The position numbers and the translations under genes were made by a program. DNA of 64,000 nucleotides, taken from Thermus islandicus DSM 21543 (GTDB lineage: Bacteria > Deinococcota > Deinococci > Deinococcales > Thermaceae). Location of the stretch: the NCBI RefSeq assembly GCF_000421625.1, contig NZ_ATXJ01000002.1, positions 186,001-250,000 of the forward strand, in the 5' to 3' direction. Below are positions 53,002 to 63,361 of the stretch, in pieces (positions within the stretch are counted from its first letter, which is position 1; each line of letters begins with the position of its first letter). Below the pieces are notes generated by a model. It had not been told where the DNA came from. It made no database searches and saw only the letters and a program-made list of their open reading frames with translations.

Positions 53002-55852
53002 ACAGGGGTAGGATAACCCGGAAGGTGGCGCCTTGGCCCGGGTGGCTCTCCACGGCGATCCGTCCGCCGTGAGCCTCCACGATGTGCCGGGAGATGTAGA
53101 GGCCAAGTCCGGTGCCCGCTACCCCCCGGGTTTGGGGGCCCTGGGCCCGGCCGTAGCGCTGGAAGAGCTTGGGGAGCTCCTCCTCGGGGATGCCGGGGCC
53201 TGTGTCGGCGACCTCCAAGACGAGCGCCTCCTCTTGGGCAAAGGCCCTGAGGCGCACCTCCCCCCCGGGAGGGGTGAACTTGAAGGCGTTGGAGAGGAGG
53301 TTCCCCACCACCTGGAGCAACCGCTCAGGGTCGGCCTCCAGGGGGGGCAGGGGTTCCACCTCTACCCGGAAGGCCACCCCCGAGAGCCGGGCCACCCCCT
53401 GGAAGCTCTTGGCCAGGTCTAAAAGGCGAGGGCGGAGGTCCACGGGACGGCGGGCGATCTCAAAGCGGCCGGCCTCGAGGCGGCTTGTGTCCAGGAGGTT
53501 GTCCACCATGGTTTTCAGGCGGAAGGCCGCCTCCAGGATGAGCTCCACCGACTCCCGCGCCCCCTCGGGAACCTCCTCCTTGAGGAGCTCCGCTAGGCCC
53601 AGGATCACCGCCAGGGGGGTGCGGAGCTCATGGGAAACGGCGGCGATGAACTCCCCCTTAAGCCTTTCCGCCTCGAGGCGGGGCCTAAGGTCCCTGAGGG
53701 TGACCACCACCCCCCGGATCCTGGGGTCCTGAAGGAGGTTCCGCCCCCAGGCCTCCACGGGGATGGGGGTACCGTCCCGGTGGAGGACCTTAAGCTCCGC
53801 CCGCCTCACCTCCCCGGGGCAGGCGAGGAGCTCGGCCAAGAGGTTTTGGGCCCGGGGGCGGTCCTCGGGGTGCACGTGGTCCCAAGCCCCCAGGGCCTTG
53901 ACCTCCTCGGGGTCGTAGCCCAAGACGGCGCGGGCGCTTTCGCTCACAAAGCGGAGGAGGCCATGGTCGTCCAAGACGTAGATCACATCCTGGGCGTTTT
54001 CCAGAAGGGCCTTTAGCCGCTCCTCCTCGGCCTCGAGGTGATCCAAGAATCGGGCCTTCTCCAGGGCCAAAGCCGCCAGATTGGCCGCCTGGGCCACCCG
54101 GCTCAAGAAGCGCTCCCCGAAGCGGCGGGGTTTGCGGTAGACCAGGGCCAGGCCCCCACGGAAGCCCGGGGCGGCAAAGGGGGCCACCACCAGGCCTTTG
54201 GCCTCCGTGGCTTCAGCCAAGCCGCACCGGCCCCTAGCCCCCTCCTCCAGGGGCAGGGGCCTGCCCTCCTCTAGGGCCTGCTCCAGGAGGTTAGGCCGGG
54301 GGACCTCCTCCCCGGTGCTCAGGGAGCGAAGGCTCCCGGCCTCTTCCACGAGGAAGAGGGCCCGGTCGGCGCCGAAGAGAAGGGTAAGCCTCGCCGCCAG
54401 GGCCTCGGCCACCCTGGCCAGGCCCCGTTCCGCCAGGGCGGCCTGGGCCATCTCCGAAAGGCTCTGGGTGAAGCGGGCCTCCTCCCGGAGGGCCCGTTCC
54501 AGCTTGGCCCGCTCGCTGATGTCGTGGAGCACCAAAACCCGCATCTCCCCCACGCGCCGCCCCCGGACGCTGTAGGTCACCCCTTGGAAAAGGACCTCCA
54601 GCCGTCCCCCTTCCAGGGCCGGCCCCAACTGGGCGGGCAGGTGGGAGAGGACCACCCGTTCCCCCAAGCCCAGGATCTCCCGGGCGCGGCGGTTGGCAAA
54701 CCCCTCCTCCCCAAGGAGGACCACCACGCCATCGGGAAGTTCCTCCAGGATCCTCACCAGCCGCCCCCGCTCCGCCGCCAGGGCCAAGGACAGCCGGCCC
54801 CGTTCCCGGTAGAGCTGGGCGTTCTTCAAGGCCACCGCCACGATCCCCGCCAAAAGCTCGAGGTACCCTACCTCCTCTTCCCCCACCGGTCTGCCCCCTG
54901 GGCCCCGGTCCACGCTGAAGACGCCTAGGGCTTCCTCCTCCAGGAGGAGGGGCACCACGGCCACATTGGGGCCCACCCCCGAGCGGGCCCGCTCGGGGAG
55001 CGCCTCACGGGGCAAAAGCAGCGTCTTTCGCTCGCGTAGCGCCTGGACCAATGGGTCGGCCGAGGTGGCCAGGGGGAAGCGGATCTGGCTTTGGCCCTCG
55101 GTCCAAAAGAACTCATCTCCCCGCAGGGTCAGGTGCCCCTCCAACAGGTCTCCCCGGACCAAGGCCACCGTCACCCGGTAGAAGCCAAAGCGCTCCTTGA
55201 GGGCGCGGGCCAAAAGCTCCAACACCCCCTCGGGCTGCAACAGGCGCGCCACATCGTGGGCCACCTGGTTGACATGGGCTAGGGCTTCGGCCTGGGCCCG
55301 GAGATGGGCCAAGGCTTCCTCCCGCTCGGTGAAGAGGCGGCCGTTTTTTAGGGCCAAGGCGGTGAGCTGGGCAAGGAGGGGCAGAAGCCGCTCGAGGCTC
55401 CGGGGAACCCCCTCGAGGCTTAACACCCCAAGGGGGGCAAAGGCGGGGCAGGAAGGGCAGACCAGGGGCCGGTTTTCCCGGGTGGCCCGGGGGCGCTGGG
55501 TGCACCGGGCCTCCGGCTTAGCCCAGCAGAAGCTTCCCCCTTCCCCCACCACCGGCAACCACCAGCCCTCCTCCTTTCGCAGGGGGCTTTCCTCAAAAAA
55601 GGCCTCCTGCACTGGCCCCTTGCTGTAAACCGGAAGGGCGATGGCGCTCACCGTGTAGTGCTGCCCTCTCCCCGAGGCCACCTCCCCCACCAGTTCCCGG
55701 GTCTGGGGATGGTAGAGGAAAAGGGCAGCCCGCTCCACTCCCTCCTCGGTGGCCACCTCCAGGAGGTTCCTCAGGATCTGGGTGGGCTCGAGGTCCTTTA
55801 ACAAGGCCCGCTGAAAGCGGGAAAGGACCTGGAGTTCCCCCACAAGCCTCAT
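52979..55852 (-). CDS. Multi-GAF/PAS sensor histidine kinase
   Basis: A 957-residue soluble kinase without membrane segments. Order: GAF (~20-170), GAF (~200-350), PAS (~375-450), GAF (~470-620), PAS (~635-745), HisKA with phospho-His in AAVSHELRTPLAV, and HATPase_c with N box LLSNAFKFTPPGG, DTGPGIPEE and GTGLGLYISRHIV. The first GAF carries a cysteine cluster (FCWAKPEARC, then LVCPSCPAF), which could bind a metal or Fe-S centre. ATG 55852 is preferred over 55888 because a TACCAT -10 box lies between them. It is upstream of its CheY-like partner. Confidence 0.88.
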   Translation of the reverse strand: MRLVGELQVLSRFQRALLKDLEPTQILRNLLEVATEEGVERAALFLYHPQTRELVGEVASGRGQHYTVSAIALPVYSKGPVQEAFFEESPLRKEEGWWLPVVGEGGSFCWAKPEARCTQRPRATRENRPLVCPSCPAFAPLGVLSLEGVPRSLERLLPLLAQLTALALKNGRLFTEREEALAHLRAQAEALAHVNQVAHDVARLLQPEGVLELLARALKERFGFYRVTVALVRGDLLEGHLTLRGDEFFWTEGQSQIRFPLATSADPLVQALRERKTLLLPREALPERARSGVGPNVAVVPLLLEEEALGVFSVDRGPGGRPVGEEEVGYLELLAGIVAVALKNAQLYRERGRLSLALAAERGRLVRILEELPDGVVVLLGEEGFANRRAREILGLGERVVLSHLPAQLGPALEGGRLEVLFQGVTYSVRGRRVGEMRVLVLHDISERAKLERALREEARFTQSLSEMAQAALAERGLARVAEALAARLTLLFGADRALFLVEEAGSLRSLSTGEEVPRPNLLEQALEEGRPLPLEEGARGRCGLAEATEAKGLVVAPFAAPGFRGGLALVYRKPRRFGERFLSRVAQAANLAALALEKARFLDHLEAEEERLKALLENAQDVIYVLDDHGLLRFVSESARAVLGYDPEEVKALGAWDHVHPEDRPRAQNLLAELLACPGEVRRAELKVLHRDGTPIPVEAWGRNLLQDPRIRGVVVTLRDLRPRLEAERLKGEFIAAVSHELRTPLAVILGLAELLKEEVPEGARESVELILEAAFRLKTMVDNLLDTSRLEAGRFEIARRPVDLRPRLLDLAKSFQGVARLSGVAFRVEVEPLPPLEADPERLLQVVGNLLSNAFKFTPPGGEVRLRAFAQEEALVLEVADTGPGIPEEELPKLFQRYGRAQGPQTRGVAGTGLGLYISRHIVEAHGGRIAVESHPGQGATFRVILPLYGPHPGG

Positions 55853-55882
55853 CCAAGCCTCATGGTAGCATGGGGGCCGGGG

Positions 55883-55912
55883 TTGCATGGGGCCTGTGAA
55901 AAATCTTAGACT
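55883..55912 (+). promoter_or_regulatory. Promoter of the acyl-CoA dehydrogenase-ETF operon
   Basis: -35 TTGCAT (55883-55888), 18-bp spacer, -10 TAGACT (55907-55912). A leader of about 26 nt carries GGAGGAGG before ATG 55945. Confidence 0.55.
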
Positions 55913-55944
55913 CGGTCAAAGGGAGGTCCCGGAGGAGGTGGGGA

Positions 55945-57090
<1,146 letters not shown>

Positions 57091-57099
57091 GGGGGAGAG

Positions 57100-57843
57100 A
57101 TGAAGTTCGTAGCGGTGATCCGGCAGGTACCCGACGGGGAGAGCAGGCTCAGGATCCAAGGGGGGCGCGTGGACCTCTCCGGGGCCACCCTAATCCTGGA
57201 CCAGATGGACGAGTATGCGGTGGAGGAGGCCCTCCGCCTTAAGGAAAAGCACGGCGGGGAGGCCATCGTGGTGGGCTTCGGCCCCGAGCGCACCGAGGAG
57301 GCCCTCCGCACCGCCTTGGCCATGGGGATGGACCGCGGGGTCCACGTGGTCCACGAGGGCTTCGCCGACCCCGTGGCCGTGGCCGAGGCCCTGGCCCCCG
57401 TGCTCAAGGAGGAGGCCCCCACCCTGGTCCTCACCGGGGGACAGCAGGCGGACTGGGACAGCCAGGCCCTGGGGGCCGCCCTGGCCGAGGCCCTGGGGGT
57501 ACCCGTGGTGGCCTGGACCACGGCGTTGGAGCTGGAAGGGGAGACCGCCCGGGCCAAGCACGACCTGGACGAGGGGGCGGAGTGGGTGAGGGTGCGGCTT
57601 CCCGCCGTCTTCACCACCCAGCAGGGCCTGAACGAGCCCCGCTACCCCACCTTGCCCGGGATCATGAAGGCCAAGAAGAAGGAGATCCGGAAGGTGGAGG
57701 CCCACCTCTCCCCGAGGGTGGTGCTGCTTTCCGAGGAGATCCAGGAGAAGGCCAGGCTCGGCAAGATCCTGGACGGCAAGGATCCCGTGGCCGCCGTGGA
57801 GGAGCTGGTGCGGCTCCTCCACGAGGAGGCCAAGGTCCTCTAG
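57100..57843 (+). CDS. etfB: Electron transfer flavoprotein beta subunit
   Basis: A 247-residue subunit that binds AMP and forms the ETF heterodimer, carrying electrons from acyl-CoA dehydrogenases toward the quinone pool. MKFVAVIRQVPDGESRLRI, MDEYAVEEALRLKEK and the late recognition loop PRYPTLPGIMKAKKKEI are family hallmarks. Ribosome binding site GGGGGAGAG. Operon with the dehydrogenase and etfA. Confidence 0.94.
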   Translation: MKFVAVIRQVPDGESRLRIQGGRVDLSGATLILDQMDEYAVEEALRLKEKHGGEAIVVGFGPERTEEALRTALAMGMDRGVHVVHEGFADPVAVAEALAPVLKEEAPTLVLTGGQQADWDSQALGAALAEALGVPVVAWTTALELEGETARAKHDLDEGAEWVRVRLPAVFTTQQGLNEPRYPTLPGIMKAKKKEIRKVEAHLSPRVVLLSEEIQEKARLGKILDGKDPVAAVEELVRLLHEEAKVL

Positions 57844-57852
57844 GAGGTGCCC

Positions 57853-58794
57853 ATGATTCTGGTGGTTTTGGACCACGACGGAAACCGGCTCAAAAAGGCG
57901 AGCCTCGAGGCCCTAACCCGGGCCCGGAGGCTCGGGGAAGCCTTCGGGGAAAGGGTGGCCGGGGTGCTCCTTGCCGAGGAGAAGGCTCCCCTGGAGGAGG
58001 CCCGGCGGTACGTGGAGACCCTCTACACCGCCGTCCTGGGCCCCTACACCGCGGAGAGGTGGGCGGCTGGGATCCTGGAGGCGGCCAAGGGGGGAGCGAA
58101 GGCCATCCTGGCGCCCTCCTCGAGGCAGAGCCGGGCCTACCTGGGCCGGGTGGCCTACGCCCTCAAGGCGGGGCTCCTGGAGGACACCCTGGACTCGTGG
58201 CCCGAAGGAGGCGAGGTCCACGCCACCCGCTACGCCTACCTGAACCGGGTGACCCAGCGGGTGAAGGCGGCCCTCCCCGTGGTCCTCACGGTTAAGCCCA
58301 ACACCACGCCCCTGGCCGAGCCCCTTGGGGGGGAGGCCGAGGTGGTGCCCTTGGCTGTGCCCGAGGTGCCCACGGTGGAGGTGCTGGAGCGCCTTCAGGA
58401 GCAGAGGAAGGGGGTTTCCCTCACCGAGGCCGACATCGTGGTCACCGGGGGCCGGGGCATGGGGAGCGCTGAGGCCTTTAGGCTGGTGGAGGAGCTCGCC
58501 GCCCTCCTGGGCGGGGCTGTGGGGGCCACCCGGGCCGTGGTGGACGCGGGATGGCGGCCCTACGCCGAGCAGGTGGGCCAGACCGGCAAGACCGTCCAGC
58601 CCTCCCTTTACCTCGCCCTCGGGGTCTCAGGAGCGGTGCAGCACCTGGCGGGGATGAACAAGAGCAAGTACATCGTGGCGGTGAACAAGGACCCCGAGGC
58701 CCCCATCTTCAAGCACGCCGACTACGGCATCGTGGGGGACGTGCACCAAATCCTCCCTGCCCTGATCCAGGCGGTGAAGAAGCTGAAGGACTGA
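57853..58794 (+). CDS. etfA: Electron transfer flavoprotein alpha subunit
   Basis: A 313-residue FAD-binding subunit. The C-terminal FAD domain has [47 protein letters not shown] and [16 protein letters not shown] 57853 is chosen because TAGGAGGT sits at the right distance upstream, rather than the in-frame GTG at 57847. Last gene of the operon; no clear terminator is seen in the 67-bp gap to the convergent gene. Confidence 0.94.
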   Translation: MILVVLDHDGNRLKKASLEALTRARRLGEAFGERVAGVLLAEEKAPLEEARRYVETLYTAVLGPYTAERWAAGILEAAKGGAKAILAPSSRQSRAYLGRVAYALKAGLLEDTLDSWPEGGEVHATRYAYLNRVTQRVKAALPVVLTVKPNTTPLAEPLGGEAEVVPLAVPEVPTVEVLERLQEQRKGVSLTEADIVVTGGRGMGSAEAFRLVEELAALLGGAVGATRAVVDAGWRPYAEQVGQTGKTVQPSLYLALGVSGAVQHLAGMNKSKYIVAVNKDPEAPIFKHADYGIVGDVHQILPALIQAVKKLKD

Positions 58795-58861
58795 TTTCAC
58801 CCCATGCGGGCCCTGGTAAAACGTCCCCGCGAGGTTCTTGCTAGGCAGCCGGGGCCGCACC

Positions 58862-59272
58862 TCAGCCTTGGGGCGGGGCCCCTTCCCCTTCCGTCCGGGC
58901 CGCCCCAGGCTCCGGAGGACCCTCGTTCCTTGGTCCCTGCTCCGGGGTCTTCCTTCGCATTAGCGCCAGAAGAAGGTAGAGGAGCAGGGCCACCGCCACT
59001 GCCCCCACCACATAAGGCCAGGTGCTCCCGCCCTCGGCCCGGGGCACCTCGGGGAAGGAGAGGGGAGGGGCTTTGGCCTTGAAGACCTCCTCCTCCACCT
59101 TGGAAAGGCGCTGGGCAAGGGACTTGAGCGTGGCCTCGTGGGCCTTCACCTGGGCCTCCAGGACCGCCACCCGGCTGTTAAGCGCCCGGTAGGAGGCGTA
59201 GGCCTGGTAGCCCGCCAGGGCGAGGAGCACCAGGACCACCAGGGCCAAGAGGGGATAGAGCCACCTTTTCAT
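58862..59272 (-). CDS. Small membrane protein with coiled coil, unknown function
   Basis: A 136-residue protein. Transmembrane helix 1 is at ~6-25 (LYPLLALVVLVLLALAGY), then a coiled coil (SRVAVLEAQVKAHEATLKSL), an exposed stretch (PPLSFPEVPRAEGG), a second helix (~88-107, YVVGAVAVALLLYLLLAL) and a charged Pro/Glu-rich tail. ATG 59272 follows AAAGGAGG. No family recognised. It is divergent from the carboxyltransferase gene. Confidence 0.6.
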   Translation of the reverse strand: MKRWLYPLLALVVLVLLALAGYQAYASYRALNSRVAVLEAQVKAHEATLKSLAQRLSKVEEEVFKAKAPPLSFPEVPRAEGGSTWPYVVGAVAVALLLYLLLALMRRKTPEQGPRNEGPPEPGAARTEGEGAPPQG

Positions 59273-59325
59273 GGAACACCTCCTTTCCCGCGAGCCCCTG
59301 GTTTTCCCGGGCCCTTGGGCCATTG

Positions 59326-59331
59326 TATCAT
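59326..59331 (+). promoter_or_regulatory. -10 box of the carboxyltransferase gene
   Basis: TATCAT overlaps the in-frame ATG at 59330, so the true start is probably the ATG at 59342, 10 nt downstream. Confidence 0.4.
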
Positions 59332-59341
59332 GCCCTCACGT

Positions 59342-60907
59342 ATGGCCGATAACGCCCGGCTCATCCTGGATGAGCTTCTGGCCGAGCTCGAGGAAAGGCG
59401 GAAGCGGGTCCTCCTCGGTGGCGGAGAGGAGCGCATCCAAAGGCAACACCAGCAGGGAAAGCTCACCGCCCGGGAGCGGATAGACTACCTCCTGGACGAG
59501 GGGAGCTTCGTGGAGCTCATGCCCTTTGCCGAGCACCTGGAAACGGGCCTCATGGAGGGCCTCGAGGCCCCCGCCGACGGGGTGGTGACGGGCTACGGCA
59601 CCATCGGGGGGAGGCTGGTCTTCGTCTTCAGCCAAGACTTCACCGTCTTGGGGGGCTCCCTCGGCAAGGTGCACGGGCGCAAGATCGCAAGCCTCATGGA
59701 CCTGGCGGCCAAGGTGGGGGCCCCCGTCATCGGCCTCAACGACTCGGCGGGGGCCCGGATCCAGGAGGGGGTGGACAGCCTCTCCGGCTACGGGGAGGTC
59801 TTCTACCGCAACGCCCTCTACTCCGGGGTCATCCCCCAGATCTCCGCCATCCTGGGCCCCTGCGCCGGGGGCGCCGTCTACAGCCCCGCCATGACCGACT
59901 TCATCCTCATGAGCCGGGGCACGAGCTACATGTTCATCACCGGTCCCGAGGTGATCAAGAGCGTCACCCGGGAAGAGGTGACCTTTGAGGAGCTGGGCGG
60001 GGCCGAGGTGCACATGGAGCGAAGCGGCGTGGCCCACCTCGAGGGGAAGGACGACCGGGAGGTCCTGGACCTTATCAAGAAGCTCCTCAGCTACCTCCCC
60101 CAGAACAGCCGGGAGAGGCCCCCCGTGCTGGAGCCCCAGGACGACCCCTTTCGCCCTACCCCGGAGCTTTTGGACCTCGTCCACCCCGACGCCAAAAGGC
60201 CCTACAACATGCACCAGGTGATCCGGACCCTCCTGGACGGGGGGGAGTTTTTGGAGATCCAGCCGCGATTCGCCCGGAACATCATCGTGGGCCTGGGGCG
60301 GCTCGGGGGCTACCCCGTGGGGGTGATCGCCAACAACCCCCGCTTCATGGCGGGCGCCCTGGACATCCACGCCTCGGACAAGGCGGCCCGCTTCATCCGC
60401 ACCATGGACGCTTTCGGCATCCCCCTCCTCACCCTGGTGGACGTCACGGGCTTCCTTCCCGGGGTGGCCCAGGAGCACGGGGGGATCATCCGGCACGGGG
60501 CCAAGATGCTCTTCGCCTACGCCGAGGCCACGGTGCCCAAGATCACCCTCATCGCCCGCAAGGCCTACGGGGGGGCGTACCTGGCCATGAACTCCAAGGA
60601 CATGGGAGCGGACGTGGTCCTGGCCTGGCCCACGGCGGCGGTGGCGGTGATGGGGGCCGAGGGAGCGGCCAACATCATCTACCGCAAGGAGATCCTCTCC
60701 TCCCAAAACCCCGAGGAGACCCGCAGGCGGAAGATTGAGGAGTACCGCCGGGCCTTTGACAACCCCTGGGTGGCGGCGGGGAGAGGGTACATTGACGACG
60801 TCATTGACCCCAAGGACACCCGGCGCGTCCTTTACCGGCACCTGAGGATGCTCTGGGGGAAGAAGGAGGAACGTCCCTGGAGAAAGCACGACAACATCCC
60901 GCTCTAA
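59342..60907 (+). CDS. Acyl-CoA carboxylase carboxyltransferase subunit (PccB-like)
   Basis: A 521-residue crotonase-fold subunit that moves CO2 from biotin to an acyl-CoA. The N-half has GKLTARERIDYLLDEGSFVE, FSQDFTVLGGSLGKVHGRKI, GLNDSAGARIQEGVDSL and GPCAGGAVYSPAMTDFILM. The C-half has DVTGFLPGVAQEHGGIIRHGAK and RKAYGGAYLAMNSKDMGADV. It resembles propionyl-CoA carboxylase beta. The biotin subunit is not adjacent. Fits with the neighbouring beta-oxidation genes. Confidence 0.92.
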   Translation: MADNARLILDELLAELEERRKRVLLGGGEERIQRQHQQGKLTARERIDYLLDEGSFVELMPFAEHLETGLMEGLEAPADGVVTGYGTIGGRLVFVFSQDFTVLGGSLGKVHGRKIASLMDLAAKVGAPVIGLNDSAGARIQEGVDSLSGYGEVFYRNALYSGVIPQISAILGPCAGGAVYSPAMTDFILMSRGTSYMFITGPEVIKSVTREEVTFEELGGAEVHMERSGVAHLEGKDDREVLDLIKKLLSYLPQNSRERPPVLEPQDDPFRPTPELLDLVHPDAKRPYNMHQVIRTLLDGGEFLEIQPRFARNIIVGLGRLGGYPVGVIANNPRFMAGALDIHASDKAARFIRTMDAFGIPLLTLVDVTGFLPGVAQEHGGIIRHGAKMLFAYAEATVPKITLIARKAYGGAYLAMNSKDMGADVVLAWPTAAVAVMGAEGAANIIYRKEILSSQNPEETRRRKIEEYRRAFDNPWVAAGRGYIDDVIDPKDTRRVLYRHLRMLWGKKEERPWRKHDNIPL

Positions 60908-60925
60908 GGCCCGGTTCCCCAACCC

Positions 60926-60954
60926 TTGCCCTTCCGGGCAGGGGGGGCTAGCCT
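60926..60954 (+). promoter_or_regulatory. Promoter of the family 5 UDG gene
   Basis: -35 TTGCCC (60926-60931), 17-bp spacer, -10 TAGCCT (60949-60954), then 7 nt to GTG 60962. The longest reading frame would begin with the TTG of the -35, which rules that start out. Confidence 0.6.
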
Positions 60955-60961
60955 GGTTCCC

Positions 60962-61621
60962 GTGGACCTCGAGGCCTTCCGCCAAGACCTGGTGGCCTGC
61001 CGCCTCTGCCCCCGCCTCGTGGCCTGGCGGGAGGGGGTGGCGGGCAGGAAGAGGGCCTTCCGGGGGGAAGGCTACTGGGCGAGGCCCGTCCCGGGCTTCG
61101 GGGACCCAGAGGCCAGGATTCTCCTCTTCGGCCTCGCCCCCGGGGCCCACGGCTCCAACCGCACGGGCCGTCCCTTCACCGGGGACGCCTCCGGGGCCTT
61201 CCTCTACCCCCTCCTCTACGAGGCCGGGCTTTCCAGCAAGCCGGAAAGCCAGCCCGGAGACGACCTAAGGCTCTATGGGGTCTACCTCACCGCCGCGGTG
61301 CGCTGCGCCCCACCGGAGAACCGGCCCAGCCGGGAGGAGCTAAGGGCCTGCGCCCGCTGGACAGACCTGGAGCTCTCCCTCCTCCCCGGGCTTAGGGTCT
61401 ACCTGGCCCTGGGGCGGATCGCCCACGAGGCCCTCCTCGCCCACCTCGGGCTCGGTAAGGGAGCCTTCCCCTTCGCCCACGGGAGGGTTTACCCTCTGGA
61501 GGAGGGGCGCTACCTGTTGGACAGCTACCACGTCTCCCGGCAGAACACCCAGACGGGGAGGCTCACCCGCGGGATGTTTTTGGAGGTGCTCCTCGTGGCT
61601 AAGCGCCTCGCCGGGCTTTGA
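60962..61621 (+). CDS. udgB: Uracil-DNA glycosylase, family 5 (UDGb)
   Basis: A 219-residue Fe-S glycosylase with broad action on uracil and other deaminated bases. Motif A GLAPGAHGSNRTGRPFTGD lacks the usual catalytic Asp/Asn of other families, as is typical of family 5, and motif B is SYHVSRQNTQTGR. Cluster cysteines: two in ACRLCPRL, one in VRCAPP, one in RACARW. It closely matches T. thermophilus UDGb as I remember it. Its 3' end overlaps the convergent polX gene by 23 bp. Confidence 0.95.
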   Translation: MDLEAFRQDLVACRLCPRLVAWREGVAGRKRAFRGEGYWARPVPGFGDPEARILLFGLAPGAHGSNRTGRPFTGDASGAFLYPLLYEAGLSSKPESQPGDDLRLYGVYLTAAVRCAPPENRPSREELRACARWTDLELSLLPGLRVYLALGRIAHEALLAHLGLGKGAFPFAHGRVYPLEEGRYLLDSYHVSRQNTQTGRLTRGMFLEVLLVAKRLAGL

Positions 61622-63326
61622 GCCAGGCGAGAAGCTCCCCATGGGAAAGGGCGTTCAGGACCCTTTCAGGCCCGATCCAGGCCCGCTGGGCCGTCCCCAC
61701 GGCAAGCTCCATGAAGCGCAGATGGTCCGCCTGGTGGGCATCGGTGGAGAGGCTGATCCAAAGGCCCATCCCGTAGGCCATCCGGGCCAGGTCGTCTGGG
61801 AGGTCCATGCGCTCGTAGTAGCCGTCTATTTCCACCGCCACGCCCCGCTCCCGTGCCCTCCTGAAGACCGCTTCCCAGTCCGCCTCTATGGGGGCCCGGC
61901 GGCCTAAAAGCCTCGCCGTGGGGTGGGCGAGGACGTGCACGAAGGGGTTCTCCAGGGCCTTGAGGAGGCGCTTCGTCTGGTCCGCCTTGGGAAGGTTGAA
62001 GCGGGAGTGGACGGAGACCAAGACCAGGTCCAGCTCCCTTAGCACCCAGTCCGGATAGTCCAGGGTGCCGTCGGGGTGGATGTCCACCTCGGCCCCCGCC
62101 AGGAGGTAGGGGGGCCCGTGGGCCTCGTTGAAGCGGCGGATGGCCTCCACGCGCTTCAGGGCTTCTTCGGGGGAGGCTCCCCCCGCCACCCGCACCGCCG
62201 GGGAGTGGTCGGTGATGGCCAGGTACTGGTAGCCCAGGGCCCTCGCCGCCTCCCAGAGCTCCTCCAGGGTGTTCTTCCCGTCGGAGTAGGTGGAGTGGAC
62301 CTGGAGGTCCCCCTTGACCTGGGAAAGCCCTATGAGCTTGGGGAGCCTCCCCTCTAGGGCGGCCTCCACCTCCCCCTGGTCCTCCCTTAGGGGAGGCGGA
62401 ATCCAGGGGAGGCCCAGGGCCCTGTAAACCCCCTCCTCCGACTCCCCCGTGATCCTCTCCTCCCCCCGGAAGACCCCGTACTCGGAAAGCTTCAGGCCCT
62501 TCTCCTGGGCGAGGGCGCGGAGGCGGATGGAGTGGGCCTTGCTTCCCGTGAGGTACTGGAGGCCCGCGCCAAAGCTTTCCGGGGGGACGACCCTCAGGTC
62601 CACCTGCAGGCCGTTTTTCAGGAAGACGGTGGCCCTTTCCTTCCCCTTGGCGTAGACCTCCCTAACCTGGGGGAGGCGGACGAAGCCCTCCACCACCTTA
62701 GCGCCTTCCCCGCTCGCCACCAGGTAGTCCAGGTCCCCCACGGTGTCCTTATAGCGCCTGGCCGAGCCGCAAAGCTCCGCCCTTTCCACCCCGGGAAGGG
62801 CCCGGATGGCCTCCAAGAGGCTCCGGGCCAGGGAGAGCACCGCCCCCAAGGGCCTCCGCTTCCCAGCGGCCTGGGCCAGGGAAAGACCTTCCCGGATCCT
62901 CTCCACCTTCTTGGGGCCAAAGCCCTTAAGCCTCAGGAGGTCGCCCTTTTCCAGGGCCTCCTTGAGCCTCTCCAGGGAGTCCACCCCCAGGGCCTCGTAG
63001 AGCTGCCGGGCCGTCTTGGGCCCCACGCCGGGGACCTCCATGACCGCAAGGACCCCCCGGGGTACCTTTTGGGAGAGCTCCACGTGCTTTCGCACCTTCC
63101 CCGTGTTCAAAAACTCCAGGATCTTTTCCGCTAGGTCTGGCCCGATCCCGGGAAGCTCCAGAAGGGCCTCCTTCCCCTTTTTGGCGACCTCCTCTATGGG
63201 GGTGTCCAGGTCGTAAAGGGTGCGGGCCGCCTGGTAATAGGCCCGGACCCGGAAGGGGTTGTCCCCGAGAAACTCGCTCATGAGCCCGATCTCCTCAAAG
63301 ATCCGGGCCAGCTCCTGGTTCCTCAT
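61599..63326 (-). CDS. polX: DNA polymerase X with PHP domain
   Basis: A 575-residue gap-filling repair polymerase. Helix-hairpin-helix segments (LPGIGPDLAEKILEFL, VPGVGPKTARQLYEALG) lead into the polymerase core, with the metal Asp pair in DTVGDLDYLVAS and another in LQVDLRVVPP. The C-terminal PHP domain (~340-575; VHSTYSDGKNTLEEL, TDHSPAVRV, SVHSRFNL, HPTARLLGRR, STDAHQADHL) gives 3'-5' exonuclease activity in the T. thermophilus enzyme. ATG follows TATAGT by 6 nt. Confidence 0.96.
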   Translation of the reverse strand: MRNQELARIFEEIGLMSEFLGDNPFRVRAYYQAARTLYDLDTPIEEVAKKGKEALLELPGIGPDLAEKILEFLNTGKVRKHVELSQKVPRGVLAVMEVPGVGPKTARQLYEALGVDSLERLKEALEKGDLLRLKGFGPKKVERIREGLSLAQAAGKRRPLGAVLSLARSLLEAIRALPGVERAELCGSARRYKDTVGDLDYLVASGEGAKVVEGFVRLPQVREVYAKGKERATVFLKNGLQVDLRVVPPESFGAGLQYLTGSKAHSIRLRALAQEKGLKLSEYGVFRGEERITGESEEGVYRALGLPWIPPPLREDQGEVEAALEGRLPKLIGLSQVKGDLQVHSTYSDGKNTLEELWEAARALGYQYLAITDHSPAVRVAGGASPEEALKRVEAIRRFNEAHGPPYLLAGAEVDIHPDGTLDYPDWVLRELDLVLVSVHSRFNLPKADQTKRLLKALENPFVHVLAHPTARLLGRRAPIEADWEAVFRRARERGVAVEIDGYYERMDLPDDLARMAYGMGLWISLSTDAHQADHLRFMELAVGTAQRAWIGPERVLNALSHGELLAWLKARRGA

Positions 63327-63332
63327 GGCCCC

Positions 63333-63348
63333 ACTATACGGGTATACT
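63333..63348. promoter_or_regulatory. Back-to-back divergent -10 boxes, polX and HTH gene
   Basis: Minus strand TATAGT (63338-63333), 6 nt before the polX ATG; plus strand TATACT (63343-63348), 13 nt before ATG 63362. Only CGGG separates them. The -35 regions would lie in each other's transcribed sequence. Confidence 0.5.
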
Positions 63349-63361
63349 GGCGGAAGCGCCC

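Noticed and set aside
58795-58861. Terminator or small RNA between etfA and the convergent membrane protein gene
   Set aside because: Only a weak GCGGG/CCCGC pairing with a long loop and no T-tract is present.
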